Below, in pieces: positions 14,389 to 22,770 of a stretch of 51,947 nucleotides of DNA. Numbering within the stretch: position 1 is the stretch's first letter; each line of letters begins with the position of its first letter. Under the pieces are notes generated by a model. The model was not told the origin of the DNA. It did not search any database and saw only the letters and a program-made list of their open reading frames with translations. The translations under genes and the position numbers were made by a program. The stretch is taken from the IMG/VR virus record IMGVR_UViG_3300032241_001638, positions 1-51,947 of that record, one strand, 5' to 3'. Source of the DNA: a virus.

Positions 14389-14877
14389 TTATTTTTCTAT
14401 TGTTAAATATTTATGACCTAATTCTTTTATTACTTCAATAGCTCTTTCAGAGCTTATCTCAAACCCTTCTCTACGGTTATTTACTCTGACACCTTTATCT
14501 TCCAAGTACTGGTGTACCTCCTTTTCTAACATGTAAGCATTACCTACTTTAAAACTGAATACAGGATACCAAGGTGTGATACTACTAGTCTGTGATGATA
14601 ATTCTTTAGCTCTTTGTGTTACACTAGTTGTGGTCATTCCCACTTTGGATATGCCAAGTATAGATTGGTTCACCATTACATAAACCCATTGTGGCTTTAG
14701 TGCTGATGTTGTTGGATCTATAAAACTTTCTCCGAAATATGTGACATTCTCCCAAGGATGAGGTTCTGTCTCTGTTAGAGTGAAGGCTACTGCACAATCC
14801 ATACTATATCTGAAATCCTTCTCTGGATTCAGCAGCCGGTAATTCTTTGACTCTTCTTGGGTGACTCTTTTTATCAT
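14389..14877 (-). CDS. T5orf172 / Mug113-type GIY-YIG domain protein
   Basis: 162 residues. From about residue 63 the sequence WVYVMVNQSILGISKVGMT is the GIY-YIG-like start of the T5orf172 domain, followed by QRAKELSSQT, a WYPVFSFKV strand, a LEKEVHQYL helix, and REGFEIS. The family is common in phages and bacteria and is thought to bind or cut DNA. The N-terminal 60 residues are unassigned. It overlaps 14874-15449 by 4 nt. Confidence 0.7.
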   Translation of the reverse strand: MIKRVTQEESKNYRLLNPEKDFRYSMDCAVAFTLTETEPHPWENVTYFGESFIDPTTSALKPQWVYVMVNQSILGISKVGMTTTSVTQRAKELSSQTSSITPWYPVFSFKVGNAYMLEKEVHQYLEDKGVRVNNRREGFEISSERAIEVIKELGHKYLTIEK

Positions 14878-15449
14878 GGTATAAAGCAGATTGTAGGGTT
14901 ATCTTTATGGATATCTATGTTTTTGTAGATAGATTTAAATACCTCCACATTAAATGGTCTAGTGATTAAATGAACACCGTTCTTTGTTGGTATCTTGGCT
15001 ATTACCTTTGGTCCAAAAGGTTGTATGCCCTCTAAAGAATCTTCTATTTCTGATGTTGAGTCAAAATTATCAATATCTAGTATCCATTTCTTTTCAGTCT
15101 CACATGTGTGTAATCCACAAACAGAGTTGTAAGAAGCTCTTGCTGATTTATAGTCCTTGTTCATTATGACATCAGTTATCTTCCTTAAAGTCTGAAAAGC
15201 TATAGTCTCAAAAGACCTTCTGTTTAAATTAACACAAACCCTAGCATTGTGGAAATTAGCTAGACAAATCATTTCATCCTTGTAAAATTCAAGGTCATCG
15301 ACGGACTTCGCATAATACGTTTTAACCACATAACTGTTAGAACCTAATTCAGGGTGTTCTTTCTTCCTTTTCAAAACGAAAAAGAAATAAAACGTATCTT
15401 CACTGTCGAAGATTAAATGCTTTTTAATTAATTAAAAATTGTCTATCAT
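14874..15449 (-). CDS. Primase-like/phage conserved protein with in-frame stop at codon 6
   Basis: From ATG 15449, which has the strong leader AACAGTT-ATG, the frame reads MIDNF, TAA (15434-15432), then LIKKHLIFDSEDTFYF and on without a stop for 185 codons. The uninterrupted part from TTG 15374 is 166 residues and contains RRSFETIAFQ, a WILDIDN strand and IPTKNGVHLITRPF. The family is familiar from Bacteroidota phages and the acidic D-x-D strand recalls primase/polymerase palm folds, but that is a guess. Either the gene is inactivated, or translation restarts at the TTG. Confidence 0.55.
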
Positions 15450-15454
15450 AACTG

Positions 15455-15715
15455 TTATTTTATTTTCAATACTAATTGATTTTTTTCAAAGAAATCAAAC
15501 TCTAGTTTAGGCACTTCACTTGTAAATACTATATCTATAACGTAAGGGATTCCTTCTTGTAAACTTATTAATAAATGATTCTTAACTTGTCTAAATGATC
15601 TATAGGTATATTTATCAGCAAAATTTATAATCATTTCATTTGTTAAATTGATCCATCTATTAGAACAACCTTCGGAGAATAAGTATTTGTGTCCTGATTT
15701 AATTTTTGCATTCAT
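15455..15715 (-). CDS. Hypothetical protein
   Basis: 86 residues, mixed alpha/beta, ending in a strand (FFEKNQLVLKIK). The promoter at 15732-15763 drives it and probably the genes downstream. No family recognised. Confidence 0.65.
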   Translation of the reverse strand: MNAKIKSGHKYLFSEGCSNRWINLTNEMIINFADKYTYRSFRQVKNHLLISLQEGIPYVIDIVFTSEVPKLEFDFFEKNQLVLKIK

Positions 15716-15731
15716 AATTCATTATTTTCAG

Positions 15732-15763
15732 CAAAGATAATGTGATTACTCGACTTCCTCAAA
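15732..15763 (-). promoter_or_regulatory. Bacteroidota-type promoter
   Basis: TTTG (15763-15760), 20-nt spacer, TATCTTTG (15739-15732): an exact consensus match, 17 nt upstream of the ATG at 15715, so the leader is very short. The -33 element lies inside the end of 15746-16390. Confidence 0.8.
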
Positions 15764-16390
15764 ATTTATTTTTTCATCCGAGTCTGTATCTTCAAATAAC
15801 AGCTCAAAGTTACCTAGTAACATCTGCCTATACCTCCAGGCTAACTTCCTGAATATCCTATCCTTCACCTTACTATATACATCATTCTTATGTATGAATG
15901 GTGCCTCTTTAGTTATGGTACAGGTAAGATTACCTTCTTCATCTCTTATAGCTTCTATGAGACCCGCGTATTTTGGTACCTCAGAGCTTAATAGCAGCCC
16001 TCTGGGCGCACAATAATAGAATTTGTTAGGGATTATCTCCCAGGAGGTTCCTTCGAGCAATAACTTATGTTTACCTGGCTTCCCGGTAATATCCTCTTGG
16101 AAGTCAGACCGGCTCACCTTCACCTCAATTTCTCCCAGATAACCACTATCGAATAGGGTTACGAAGTCGTTTTCAAAGTTATCGTTAAAACAATAACAAT
16201 TATTTATTTGAACACGATGTGATTTAAAATAATTAGCTAATGCAAGAACAACCTCTTTAGTGCCTATATCCCCTTTCTTACCGCTTTTTATCCTCTGTTG
16301 GATAGATTGCTTCACTCTAGGCCTATACTGGCTAGAATCGTCCGGTTTCGGCTCTTTTACTAATTTACTGAAATCTATTAGTGAATTCAT
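15746..16390 (-). CDS. MmcB-like PD-(D/E)XK nuclease-fold protein
   Basis: 214 residues. The core GYLGEIEVKVSRSDFQED contains the E-x-K signature of the restriction-endonuclease fold; KHKLLLEG, NKFYYCAPRGLL and the PKYAGLIEA motif follow in the order seen in MmcB-type proteins linked to DNA repair. Catalytic activity looks possible (Asp/Glu-x-Lys present). A highly charged C-terminal tail follows (DTDSDEK). Role in phage DNA processing inferred. Confidence 0.65.
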   Translation of the reverse strand: MNSLIDFSKLVKEPKPDDSSQYRPRVKQSIQQRIKSGKKGDIGTKEVVLALANYFKSHRVQINNCYCFNDNFENDFVTLFDSGYLGEIEVKVSRSDFQEDITGKPGKHKLLLEGTSWEIIPNKFYYCAPRGLLLSSEVPKYAGLIEAIRDEEGNLTCTITKEAPFIHKNDVYSKVKDRIFRKLAWRYRQMLLGNFELLFEDTDSDEKINFEEVE

Positions 16391-16457
16391 TGTTTATTTA
16401 TTTACTGTCAATTTATACACCTTCTAATAGCATCCTTAGCCCCACCTTAGTTTCCTG

Positions 16458-17261
16458 CTACTCTGATATTAATTCAATCCTACTTCCCTTATACACATTA
16501 AAGGACTTATTCCCAGAGTAAGGTAGTACTGTAAACTTAGGATACTTAGCCCTAAGTAAGTCAAAAGAGTCATTACTATATCCTAACTTAGATACATTAA
16601 ACTTAATGACTGTCCTTTTGACAGTATTATCCTTTATCATATCCTTCAAGAGATTGATCCCTGTAGAAGGAGAAAGCCCTAGTAGCTTAGATAGATGATA
16701 CTTACCTGTCTTAATGGAATCCTCGGTAGGTTGTAATTCTTTTAGTAAGATACTATCACAGTATTCTAAAGTAGAGAGGTTATGGTACCTTGCATTCTTA
16801 GTGATATGCTTGACCATAGCTCTATCCTTAGCGGATGCTATATTTCTGTTCTTACGAATCAATTTAGTAACTCTCTTGAGATCCTTGTTCTTATTTGTGT
16901 TATGCTGTTGTTGCTTGAAGTTGTTTAGGGTGATACCCTTTATTATAGTATTGTATACACCGATGAGTGTCCTGTCGGTATACTTACATTTATTGAAGAA
17001 ATGGACATGTTTATTTATCTTGGTGAGACCCAGTACCTGGATACACTGTTGGATATCTATGTATCTGTCGTGCCCGTTTTCTATTTTGCACAATCCTAGT
17101 TCTAGGCAGATTTTCCGGTACTTCTTGTATGAGTTGTATGAAATACCAATCTTAGCTGCGAAGTCTCCTAGATGAGCCTCCATATCCACAACGGAGTTCT
17201 TCCTCTCAAGTTTGATGAGAGTGATGAAAGCCAGAGTGCGGTATTTTGCTAATTGCGTCAT
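16458..17261 (-). CDS. Winged-helix DNA-binding protein (regulator or replication-initiator-like)
   Basis: 267 residues. The first 75 residues form a helix-turn-helix (GDFAAKIGISYNSYKKYRKI, recognition helix followed by a wing ending in DRYIDI). A basic middle (KDLKRVTKLIRKNRN) and a second possible HTH (LSKLLGLSPSTGINLLKDMI) follow. The family is seen in Bacteroidota phages and plasmids, but I cannot say whether it is a regulator or an initiator. It is preceded by a 140-nt structured leader with a terminator (17265-17406), so its expression is probably attenuated at the RNA level. Confidence 0.65.
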   Translation of the reverse strand: MTQLAKYRTLAFITLIKLERKNSVVDMEAHLGDFAAKIGISYNSYKKYRKICLELGLCKIENGHDRYIDIQQCIQVLGLTKINKHVHFFNKCKYTDRTLIGVYNTIIKGITLNNFKQQQHNTNKNKDLKRVTKLIRKNRNIASAKDRAMVKHITKNARYHNLSTLEYCDSILLKELQPTEDSIKTGKYHLSKLLGLSPSTGINLLKDMIKDNTVKRTVIKFNVSKLGYSNDSFDLLRAKYPKFTVLPYSGNKSFNVYKGSRIELISE

Positions 17262-17264
17262 AGT

Positions 17265-17406
17265 AGAAAAAGAAAAAGCCCCGAATTCTAGGGAACAGCT
17301 AGAGTCAGGGCTTCGGAGTAGTTTGTATCTTTCTCCTACTATGTTAAAAGTATGTTACGCTCTTAATTTTACCTTGACCGTCTGTTCCACGGTACTAATA
17401 ATAAAT
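17265..17406 (-). ncRNA. Structured leader RNA with kissing loops and terminator
   Basis: Transcribed from the promoter at 17413-17444. Minus-strand hairpin A (17393-17377): ACCGT-GGAACAG-ACGGT. Middle hairpin (17340-17317): AGTAG/CTACT. Hairpin B (17313-17276): AAGCCC/GGGCTT closing TCTAG-CTGTTCC-CTAGA, followed by TTTTTCTTTTTC, a typical terminator. The 7-nt loops GGAACAG and CTGTTCC are exact reverse complements, so they can form a 7-bp kissing helix. The ATG of the winged-helix gene follows 14 nt after h airpin B. Premature termination with regulated read-through is inferred. Confidence 0.6.
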
Positions 17407-17412
17407 ATAAGG

Positions 17413-17444
17413 CAAAAGTAATACTAATTATTTACACTACCAAA
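17413..17444 (-). promoter_or_regulatory. Bacteroidota-type promoter of the leader RNA
   Basis: TTTG (17444-17441), 20-nt spacer, TACTTTTG (17420-17413), an exact consensus match. It overlaps the end of 17424-17660, so the leader starts right after that gene. Confidence 0.8.
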
Positions 17445-17660
17445 TTTATTTTCGTAAATTGCATTTAAGCAGGCAATCTCTGCTTCTTCGTATGTTCTAT
17501 ACAGGTCTGATGAAGATACTATATCTACCCATTCAAACCCATCCTCATCTGAAATATACTGGGAGATTGAGTAACAGAACTTGGGTTCCATAGTCTGATC
17601 AATCAATATGGAGTGGTAGATATTTTGATTGTCCCGGAACCATTTGAAATCTATACTCAT
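17424..17660 (-). CDS. Hypothetical protein
   Basis: 78 residues, acidic C-terminal helix (YEEAEIACLNAIYENKFG). It abuts 17660-17845 with a 1-nt overlap (TAATG). Function unknown. Confidence 0.65.
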   Translation of the reverse strand: MSIDFKWFRDNQNIYHSILIDQTMEPKFCYSISQYISDEDGFEWVDIVSSSDLYRTYEEAEIACLNAIYENKFGSVNN

Positions 17661-17845
17661 TATTTTTGAATTATTTCATGAGGCCATCTCTGGATAATCC
17701 CATCTTGTTTTATATTGTCCTTGAAGAACTTGTCTATTAAACCCTTCTTCTGAAGCTCTGTGGCACCATTAGGTATCTTTACCTCAAATATGGACACTAC
17801 TGGCTGTCTGTACCCGTTATATCTCACTTGGAACTTTACTTTCAC
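17660..17845 (-). CDS. Small hypothetical protein
   Basis: 61 residues. An N-terminal strand pair (KVKFQVRYNGYRQPVVSIF) is followed by a helix. It overlaps the end of 17817-18062 by 29 nt. No family recognised. Confidence 0.6.
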   Translation of the reverse strand: MKVKFQVRYNGYRQPVVSIFEVKIPNGATELQKKGLIDKFFKDNIKQDGIIQRWPHEIIQK

Positions 17846-18062
17846 TTTTTAGGATTATTTTGCCTGTGTACTTTAATTTCTCTCCTGGGAACATAAGGCT
17901 TTGCTTCTTATCACTCCATACTACGTAGCCTTCCTTACCTTCCAGGAATTCTTTGAAGTTCAATAATGGTGGAACTGTAATCCTACCTTCTGATGGCATT
18001 ATCGAGAATGATATACCGTTTGTCTTTAAAATTTTATATCCTGGTTTAAGTGTGCCGTTCAT
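17817..18062 (-). CDS. Hypothetical protein, first gene of the minus block
   Basis: 81 residues, strand-rich and basic (MNGTLKPGYKILKTNG). It is the first minus-strand gene after the divergent promoter region. Function unknown. Confidence 0.65.
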   Translation of the reverse strand: MNGTLKPGYKILKTNGISFSIMPSEGRITVPPLLNFKEFLEGKEGYVVWSDKKQSLMFPGEKLKYTGKIILKSESKVPSEI

Positions 18063-18087
18063 GTTATATTCTATATTATATATGATG

Positions 18088-18095
18088 CAAATATA
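18088..18095 (-). promoter_or_regulatory. Minus-strand -7 promoter element
   Basis: TATATTTG matches TAnnTTTG, 25 nt upstream of the ATG at 18062. No clear TTTG at -33; a T-run occupies that position. It probably drives the leftward block. Confidence 0.55.
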
Positions 18096-18122
18096 GCACG
18101 AATAATTAACCTAAAAAAATTA

Positions 18123-18156
18123 TTTGTAAAATATTCAATTATTTGACATACCTTTG
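18123..18156 (+). promoter_or_regulatory. Plus-strand promoter for the rightward block
   Basis: TTTG (18123-18126), 22-nt spacer, TACCTTTG (18149-18156). It would start transcription near 18163, giving a 110-nt A/T-rich leader before the HD gene at 18273. Together with 18088-18095 it forms a divergent promoter pair. Confidence 0.65.
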
Positions 18157-18272
18157 CATTACATAAGTACATTTAGCTTATGTTTCATTTTTTTATTACA
18201 TACGACCTTGTGTGTCTACTCTGAGGTCTTTTATTTAAAAATTAATTTAAAAACAACTTAAAATTTACATTT

Positions 18273-18935
18273 ATGATTGACGAAAAGAAAATTGAACAGA
18301 ACTGGGAAAGATTCACAGATTTAGCTAAACAATTCTGGCCAGAGGATCCAGAGCAACAAAACAGATGGAATAAGCTTTCAGACTTATTAGAGACATATGC
18401 TAACAGACTGGCAATGATGCCTGCCTCATCTAAGGTTAGCTACCATAGTGCTTATGTAGGAGGGTTTGTACAACACACTCTTAATGTATATGATGCAGCT
18501 ATGCTACTTACTAAAGTATGGAGTAAGCAAGGGGCTAAGATAGACTTCAGTATAGAAGAATTGACTTTTGTATGCTTAACTCACGACCTAGGTAAGATGG
18601 GTGATGATCAGCATGAGTTCTATATAGAGCAGACAGATAAGTGGAGACAAGAGAAGTTAGGTGAAGTTTATGGTTTCAACCCTAAGCTATCTTTTATGAA
18701 GGATCATGACAGGACTATATTCCTGCTTATGCAGCATGGAATAGAGGTATCTGAAACTGAGTATCTTTCTATTAAGCTTCAGGCCGGTCTGTATGATGAA
18801 GGTAACAAATCTTATTTGATTTCATGTTCACCCGAATACAAATTACACAGTAACCTACCTTATATTATTCATCAGGCTGATGCTATGTCAGCTAGGGTAG
18901 AATCTATGGGCGATTTAAGATTAACTAAAAAATAA
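18273..18935 (+). CDS. HD-domain phosphohydrolase
   Basis: 220 residues. The HD-superfamily metal ligands are visible: His68 (GGFVQHT), His104-Asp105 (THDLGK), His155 (MQHGI) and Asp203 (HQAD). The enzyme probably hydrolyses a nucleotide or nucleotide second messenger in the cytoplasm; the substrate cannot be read from sequence. First gene of the plus-strand operon, followed after 8 nt by 18944-19390. It could remodel the nucleotide pool or counter host signalling; both are speculation. Confidence 0.8.
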   Translation: MIDEKKIEQNWERFTDLAKQFWPEDPEQQNRWNKLSDLLETYANRLAMMPASSKVSYHSAYVGGFVQHTLNVYDAAMLLTKVWSKQGAKIDFSIEELTFVCLTHDLGKMGDDQHEFYIEQTDKWRQEKLGEVYGFNPKLSFMKDHDRTIFLLMQHGIEVSETEYLSIKLQAGLYDEGNKSYLISCSPEYKLHSNLPYIIHQADAMSARVESMGDLRLTKK

Positions 18936-18943
18936 ACTATATA

Positions 18944-19390
18944 ATGATTACAATCAATCTTGCTCAAATCGGAGTTGCACTATTAACCCTTCTAGCTATG
19001 GCTGGATGGACAGTTGCTTATCGGCAGTATAAAACCATTTCAGATAAATTCAACCTAGATCTATCTAAGGTTAAATCTGATAACCTAGCTGATTTAGCTA
19101 GAATTGAATCCGAGAATGAGTCAGAACTAAAAGAGCTTTCAGACCTAGCAGATTCAAGAATAAAGCAATTAGAGCAGGAGTATATACCTGCTATAGATTT
19201 GTATGAAAAGTATATAACTAATATTGATATGCTTATTCAGGTATCATCCCAAAAAATAAAAGAAGTGGATGCTAGAGGTTCCTATAAGACAGATGACGAA
19301 GTTGAATTCTTCTTCGATGCCTTGAAAGACATACAAGCAAACCTTGATAAATTTCAGATTGAAAAACAAGAATTAGACAACAACCAGTAA
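18944..19390 (+). CDS. Membrane-anchored coiled-coil protein
   Basis: 148 residues. One N-terminal transmembrane helix (about 5-24, AQIGVALLTLLAMAGWTVAY) precedes a long charged coiled coil (about 35-145). Such proteins occur near tail or sigma genes in T4-like phages without known role. Located between the HD gene and the late sigma factor. Confidence 0.65.
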   Translation: MITINLAQIGVALLTLLAMAGWTVAYRQYKTISDKFNLDLSKVKSDNLADLARIESENESELKELSDLADSRIKQLEQEYIPAIDLYEKYITNIDMLIQVSSQKIKEVDARGSYKTDDEVEFFFDALKDIQANLDKFQIEKQELDNNQ

Positions 19391-19424
19391 AGAAAATCCT
19401 AAAAAACCAAAATCCTAATGAAGA

Positions 19425-20348
19425 TTGCAAACAGAAAAGAAACAGCTCGACTTGGAGTTATACACCAAGGAGGGTAAACCACGTAAAAGAAAACGTAAGA
19501 AACCTAACCAGGAATACTTCACTAAAGAAACAGATGAGGCCATCGTACTATACAATGTATCCGATGACCCCATTCTGCGTAATAAACTATTCTCAGAAAA
19601 GATATTTCCTGCTTTCTCAAAGTTAGCGGAGAATAACATAAATGGGAATGGTTTTGAATATGCACAGGAGCATGCCGGAGGCTATGAGGACTTAAAGCAT
19701 GAAGTTATCTGCAAGTTGATGCAGGAGATGCCTAAGTTTGACAGAGAAAAAGGTATGAAAATCAGTGAAGACAGATCTGAAGTTAAGTATACTAAAGGAA
19801 CCTTAGGGTTCGGATACTTCAACATTATCACTAAAAGATTCCTGATTCAATACAACGATAAGCAGTACAAGCTTCATAAGAATCGTCAAGACTTAGAATC
19901 ACAAGAAGACGAAGAGAAGGTAGATAAGATAAGGCACGAAGGTGAAACCGATGATAATCTACAGGAGTTTACACAGGAGTTTGCCGATTGGGTAGAAGAA
20001 GGTATAGATAATTGGTTCTACATAATAAGAGATGAAAAAGAAGAAGCTATAAAGTTTTCGGATTCCGAAAAAATAATAGTACGATGCATCATCAAGTTTT
20101 TCAGAGCTGTAGAAGACCTGGAGATATTCTGGAAGCCGGCATTCTATTTACAAATACGTGAGGAGACTCTGCAGAAAACCCAAGATATAACCAAAGTGGT
20201 AAATATACTCAAGGAAGCTTTTCAGGAACAACTATATGAATTTCATCACAGAGGTGAACTAAATGTAATAAAAGGGGGTATTTTTCCTAACAGATACAAG
20301 GATCCTACAAAAGTAAATCAACCTGATTTTGAGGAGTACTTCACCTAA
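19425..20348 (+). CDS. gp55-like late transcription sigma factor
   Basis: 307 residues from a TTG start (19425; a TGA closes the frame just upstream). The N-terminal 28 residues are very basic (PRKRKRKKPNQEYF). Residues about 40-150 resemble sigma region 2: EDLKHEVICKLMQEMPKFDR, then FGYFNIITKRFLIQYND, as in T4 gp55. It would direct host RNA polymerase to late promoters; the GATATTTATA motif upstream of virion genes is the candidate target. The acidic insertion (about 155-200) and long C-terminal part are unassigned. Confidence 0.7.
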   Translation: MQTEKKQLDLELYTKEGKPRKRKRKKPNQEYFTKETDEAIVLYNVSDDPILRNKLFSEKIFPAFSKLAENNINGNGFEYAQEHAGGYEDLKHEVICKLMQEMPKFDREKGMKISEDRSEVKYTKGTLGFGYFNIITKRFLIQYNDKQYKLHKNRQDLESQEDEEKVDKIRHEGETDDNLQEFTQEFADWVEEGIDNWFYIIRDEKEEAIKFSDSEKIIVRCIIKFFRAVEDLEIFWKPAFYLQIREETLQKTQDITKVVNILKEAFQEQLYEFHHRGELNVIKGGIFPNRYKDPTKVNQPDFEEYFT

Positions 20349-20360
20349 TGATATTTATAG
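20349..20360 (+). promoter_or_regulatory. Candidate late-promoter motif
   Basis: TGATATTTATAG, 6 nt before the ATG at 20367. One of at least seven copies of the motif placed before plus-strand genes. Confidence 0.45.
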
Positions 20361-20366
20361 GCAAAT

Positions 20367-20747
20367 ATGAGTAACGAATCTTTAGAGACTGTAATATTTA
20401 AAAAGAAGACCTTAAGTGACATCTTCGAAGAGATACATAGTAACTCTAGGAAGAATGATGAGAGAATTGTAGGGTTGATTGAGCAATTGAAAGATTTAAT
20501 AAGTACTATTGGTGATGCACAGCAAATAGCACCTATTATAGCCAGCTATATGAAGCTTATCCTTGATAACAATGAACATTTAATCAAGATGGCTCAAATT
20601 GCTCAAAAGTGTATGGATAAAGGAAAGGAAACAGGTAACTTCTTATTCTCAGAAGAAGATAAGCAACAGCTATTGTTATTATCAGAAAAAGCTGAAGAAG
20701 ATTTAAGGTTACCGACAACACAGAAACAACTAGATAAAATAAGATAG
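20367..20747 (+). CDS. Helical hypothetical virion-region protein
   Basis: 126 residues, all-helical, with a long amphipathic stretch (IVGLIEQLKDLISTIGDAQQ). It lies directly before the tail hub gene with 1 nt between TAG and ATG. It may be a tail-assembly chaperone or hub component, by position only. Confidence 0.6.
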   Translation: MSNESLETVIFKKKTLSDIFEEIHSNSRKNDERIVGLIEQLKDLISTIGDAQQIAPIIASYMKLILDNNEHLIKMAQIAQKCMDKGKETGNFLFSEEDKQQLLLLSEKAEEDLRLPTTQKQLDKIR

Positions 20748-20748
20748 A

Positions 20749-22347
20749 ATGGCAGTAGAAGGTGTAAATTCTATGTTTATAGGACAACATAAAGGTAATG
20801 GGGTCGATTCTGGCAACACCCAGATGGTTGGTCGTGTAATATACACATTACTTACTGATGACCCCGAACAGCTTACAAAGATGCAGGTTCCTTCCGGATC
20901 TATAGGGGCCATTCAATTCAGGATGATCTATAATGGTGTTGAATACGGGGGTAGTAACTTCTTGGTTGCGTACCCTTTGGGGCATATAAAGAAGTTCCCT
21001 GTACAGAATGAGCTTGTTAACATAATATCAAGAGCATCTAATCAAGCCTCAAACCCTGCTGGAAATACAATACCTTCTTATTATTACGATGACATAATTC
21101 CTTTATTTGATTCACCTGAGCATAATGCACTCCCAAGCGATAAATCTTTTAGTGCTAATAATGGAGCATCTATCACAGGTCCATTTATTGAAAAGGGTAA
21201 CATTTACAAGCTTCAACATCTTCCTGGAGATAGTATAATAGATGCTAGGTTCGGACAATCAATCCGGTTCGGTAATTCTCATCCAGATTTTTCTAGTGCA
21301 CCTTGGGAAGGTCCTCAGGGAAATCCTGTGCTGACTATAACAAATGGTCAGAAAAAACAGATAGCTTCTAACATATCCGCGGTATACGAAGACATAAATG
21401 GAGATGGTTCTTCTATTTGGGCATTGAATAACCATAAGATTCAATTTGCACCGGCTAGTACCAACTTCCAGTCTTATGGACCAGGTACCACATCTACCGC
21501 ATCTAAGAACAATATCATTGTAGCTAATAACCAGGTGGTTTCAGCTGCTACTTCATCTTTAGATAATACTGACAATGTACCTGTGAAAGATACAGCACCT
21601 GTTGTATACCCTACACAAACTAAAACAGTAGATTCACCAACCCCACAAGATGAGGTAGTCTTTTTACCAGATAAAGAGGAACCGGAGTATACGCAGGAGA
21701 TTGGAGACTTAGTCGTAGAAGTAAGGCAGAACTTTGTACAATTCCCTACTGCATATACTTTGAAAGGTAATCCAACTAATAAGGGAGGTAAGTTGTACTT
21801 CAATAAGGCTGATGCAGAAGCTGCTATAAAAAAGGGAGCTTACCCAGATTTACCAGTTTTAAATTTTGAGTATACCTCTTACGGTTACAAAGCTTTTGCT
21901 GATGCTCTGAAAAAGTATGTGGATTCAGGAGCTATTTCAAAAAACATTGCTAGAAGTATACTAGCTACAGGTATAAATGAACAAACTTATGGTCACAATA
22001 TAATCAGAGGATTTAATAATGATTTCTTCGGAATACAATCTGATTTAAAAACAAGATGGAGTTTGGGACCTAAATATCCTAATGTAAAACTTTCAGGACA
22101 AGTATTTGCATTAGAAGGTGAAACTAAATCGTTCAGGGGGTATCTTGCATTTACTACTCTAGATGATGCAATACAATTTGCAATAGATAAATTTTACAAA
22201 AAAGGATTTGATACTATACCTTATGATAGTTCAGACTCTGTTAAATATGCCGAGAAATATGTATCGACTTGGTATGGAGCCCCTATGACGCCTAAATTAC
22301 AAGCCGAAAAATCAGCTGGATATGAAAAGGCAAAAATATACATATAA
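20749..22347 (+). CDS. Baseplate hub protein with C-terminal hydrolase-like domain
   Basis: 532 residues. The N-terminal 200 residues (GNGVDSGNTQMVGRVIY ...) fit an OB-fold hub domain like T4 gp5 N-terminus. A Thr/Ser/Pro-rich linker spans about 245-320. The C-terminal domain (about 350-532) contains ATGINEQTYG with a candidate catalytic Glu, and FNNDFFGIQSD, the pattern of glucosaminidase/lysozyme-like peptidoglycan hydrolases (N-N-x-F-G-I). It would perforate the cell wall during injection. The following gene supplies a spike-like beta helix, so a split gp5 arrangement is likely. Confidence 0.65.
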   Translation: MAVEGVNSMFIGQHKGNGVDSGNTQMVGRVIYTLLTDDPEQLTKMQVPSGSIGAIQFRMIYNGVEYGGSNFLVAYPLGHIKKFPVQNELVNIISRASNQASNPAGNTIPSYYYDDIIPLFDSPEHNALPSDKSFSANNGASITGPFIEKGNIYKLQHLPGDSIIDARFGQSIRFGNSHPDFSSAPWEGPQGNPVLTITNGQKKQIASNISAVYEDINGDGSSIWALNNHKIQFAPASTNFQSYGPGTTSTASKNNIIVANNQVVSAATSSLDNTDNVPVKDTAPVVYPTQTKTVDSPTPQDEVVFLPDKEEPEYTQEIGDLVVEVRQNFVQFPTAYTLKGNPTNKGGKLYFNKADAEAAIKKGAYPDLPVLNFEYTSYGYKAFADALKKYVDSGAISKNIARSILATGINEQTYGHNIIRGFNNDFFGIQSDLKTRWSLGPKYPNVKLSGQVFALEGETKSFRGYLAFTTLDDAIQFAIDKFYKKGFDTIPYDSSDSVKYAEKYVSTWYGAPMTPKLQAEKSAGYEKAKIYI

Positions 22348-22353
22348 AATAAC

Positions 22354-22770
22354 ATGGACTTTAACAACTATACAGGGCATCAATGGATTATAAATTCAGA
22401 CAGGTTGGTATTAAACTCCAAGTCTGACAATATATTCATATTAGCTGCAAAAGACTTTGCAGTGTCTACTCAAGGTGATGTACATATAAACACAAACAAT
22501 GTTATTGTTAATGCAAAAGCAGTTCAAATAGGATTAGACAATACAAATCTAGAACCAGCAGCAAAGGCTACCTCAACTGTTAATACATTGAATGCAATAC
22601 TTAATTCATTGTTAGAATTGGCAACATCACTTTCGTCTGCAACAGGCCAGGGTATAGGTGTTATAAATTTGTTACAAGTTAATACAGCAGCGAGTAAGTT
22701 GTCATCTCAGATACAACAAATACAAAAAGATGTAGATAAGATTAAGTCAAAAATAGTATCAATAAATTAA
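22354..22770 (+). CDS. Tail spike tip-like beta-helix protein
   Basis: 138 residues. Residues 8-60 consist of short repeated strands (RLVLNSKSDNIFILAAKDFA, then GDVHINTNNVIVNAKAV) typical of the triple-stranded beta-helix of T4 gp5 C-terminus or P2 gpV. The C-terminal half is helical. It lies 6 nt after the hub gene. Confidence 0.6.
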   Translation: MDFNNYTGHQWIINSDRLVLNSKSDNIFILAAKDFAVSTQGDVHINTNNVIVNAKAVQIGLDNTNLEPAAKATSTVNTLNAILNSLLELATSLSSATGQGIGVINLLQVNTAASKLSSQIQQIQKDVDKIKSKIVSIN

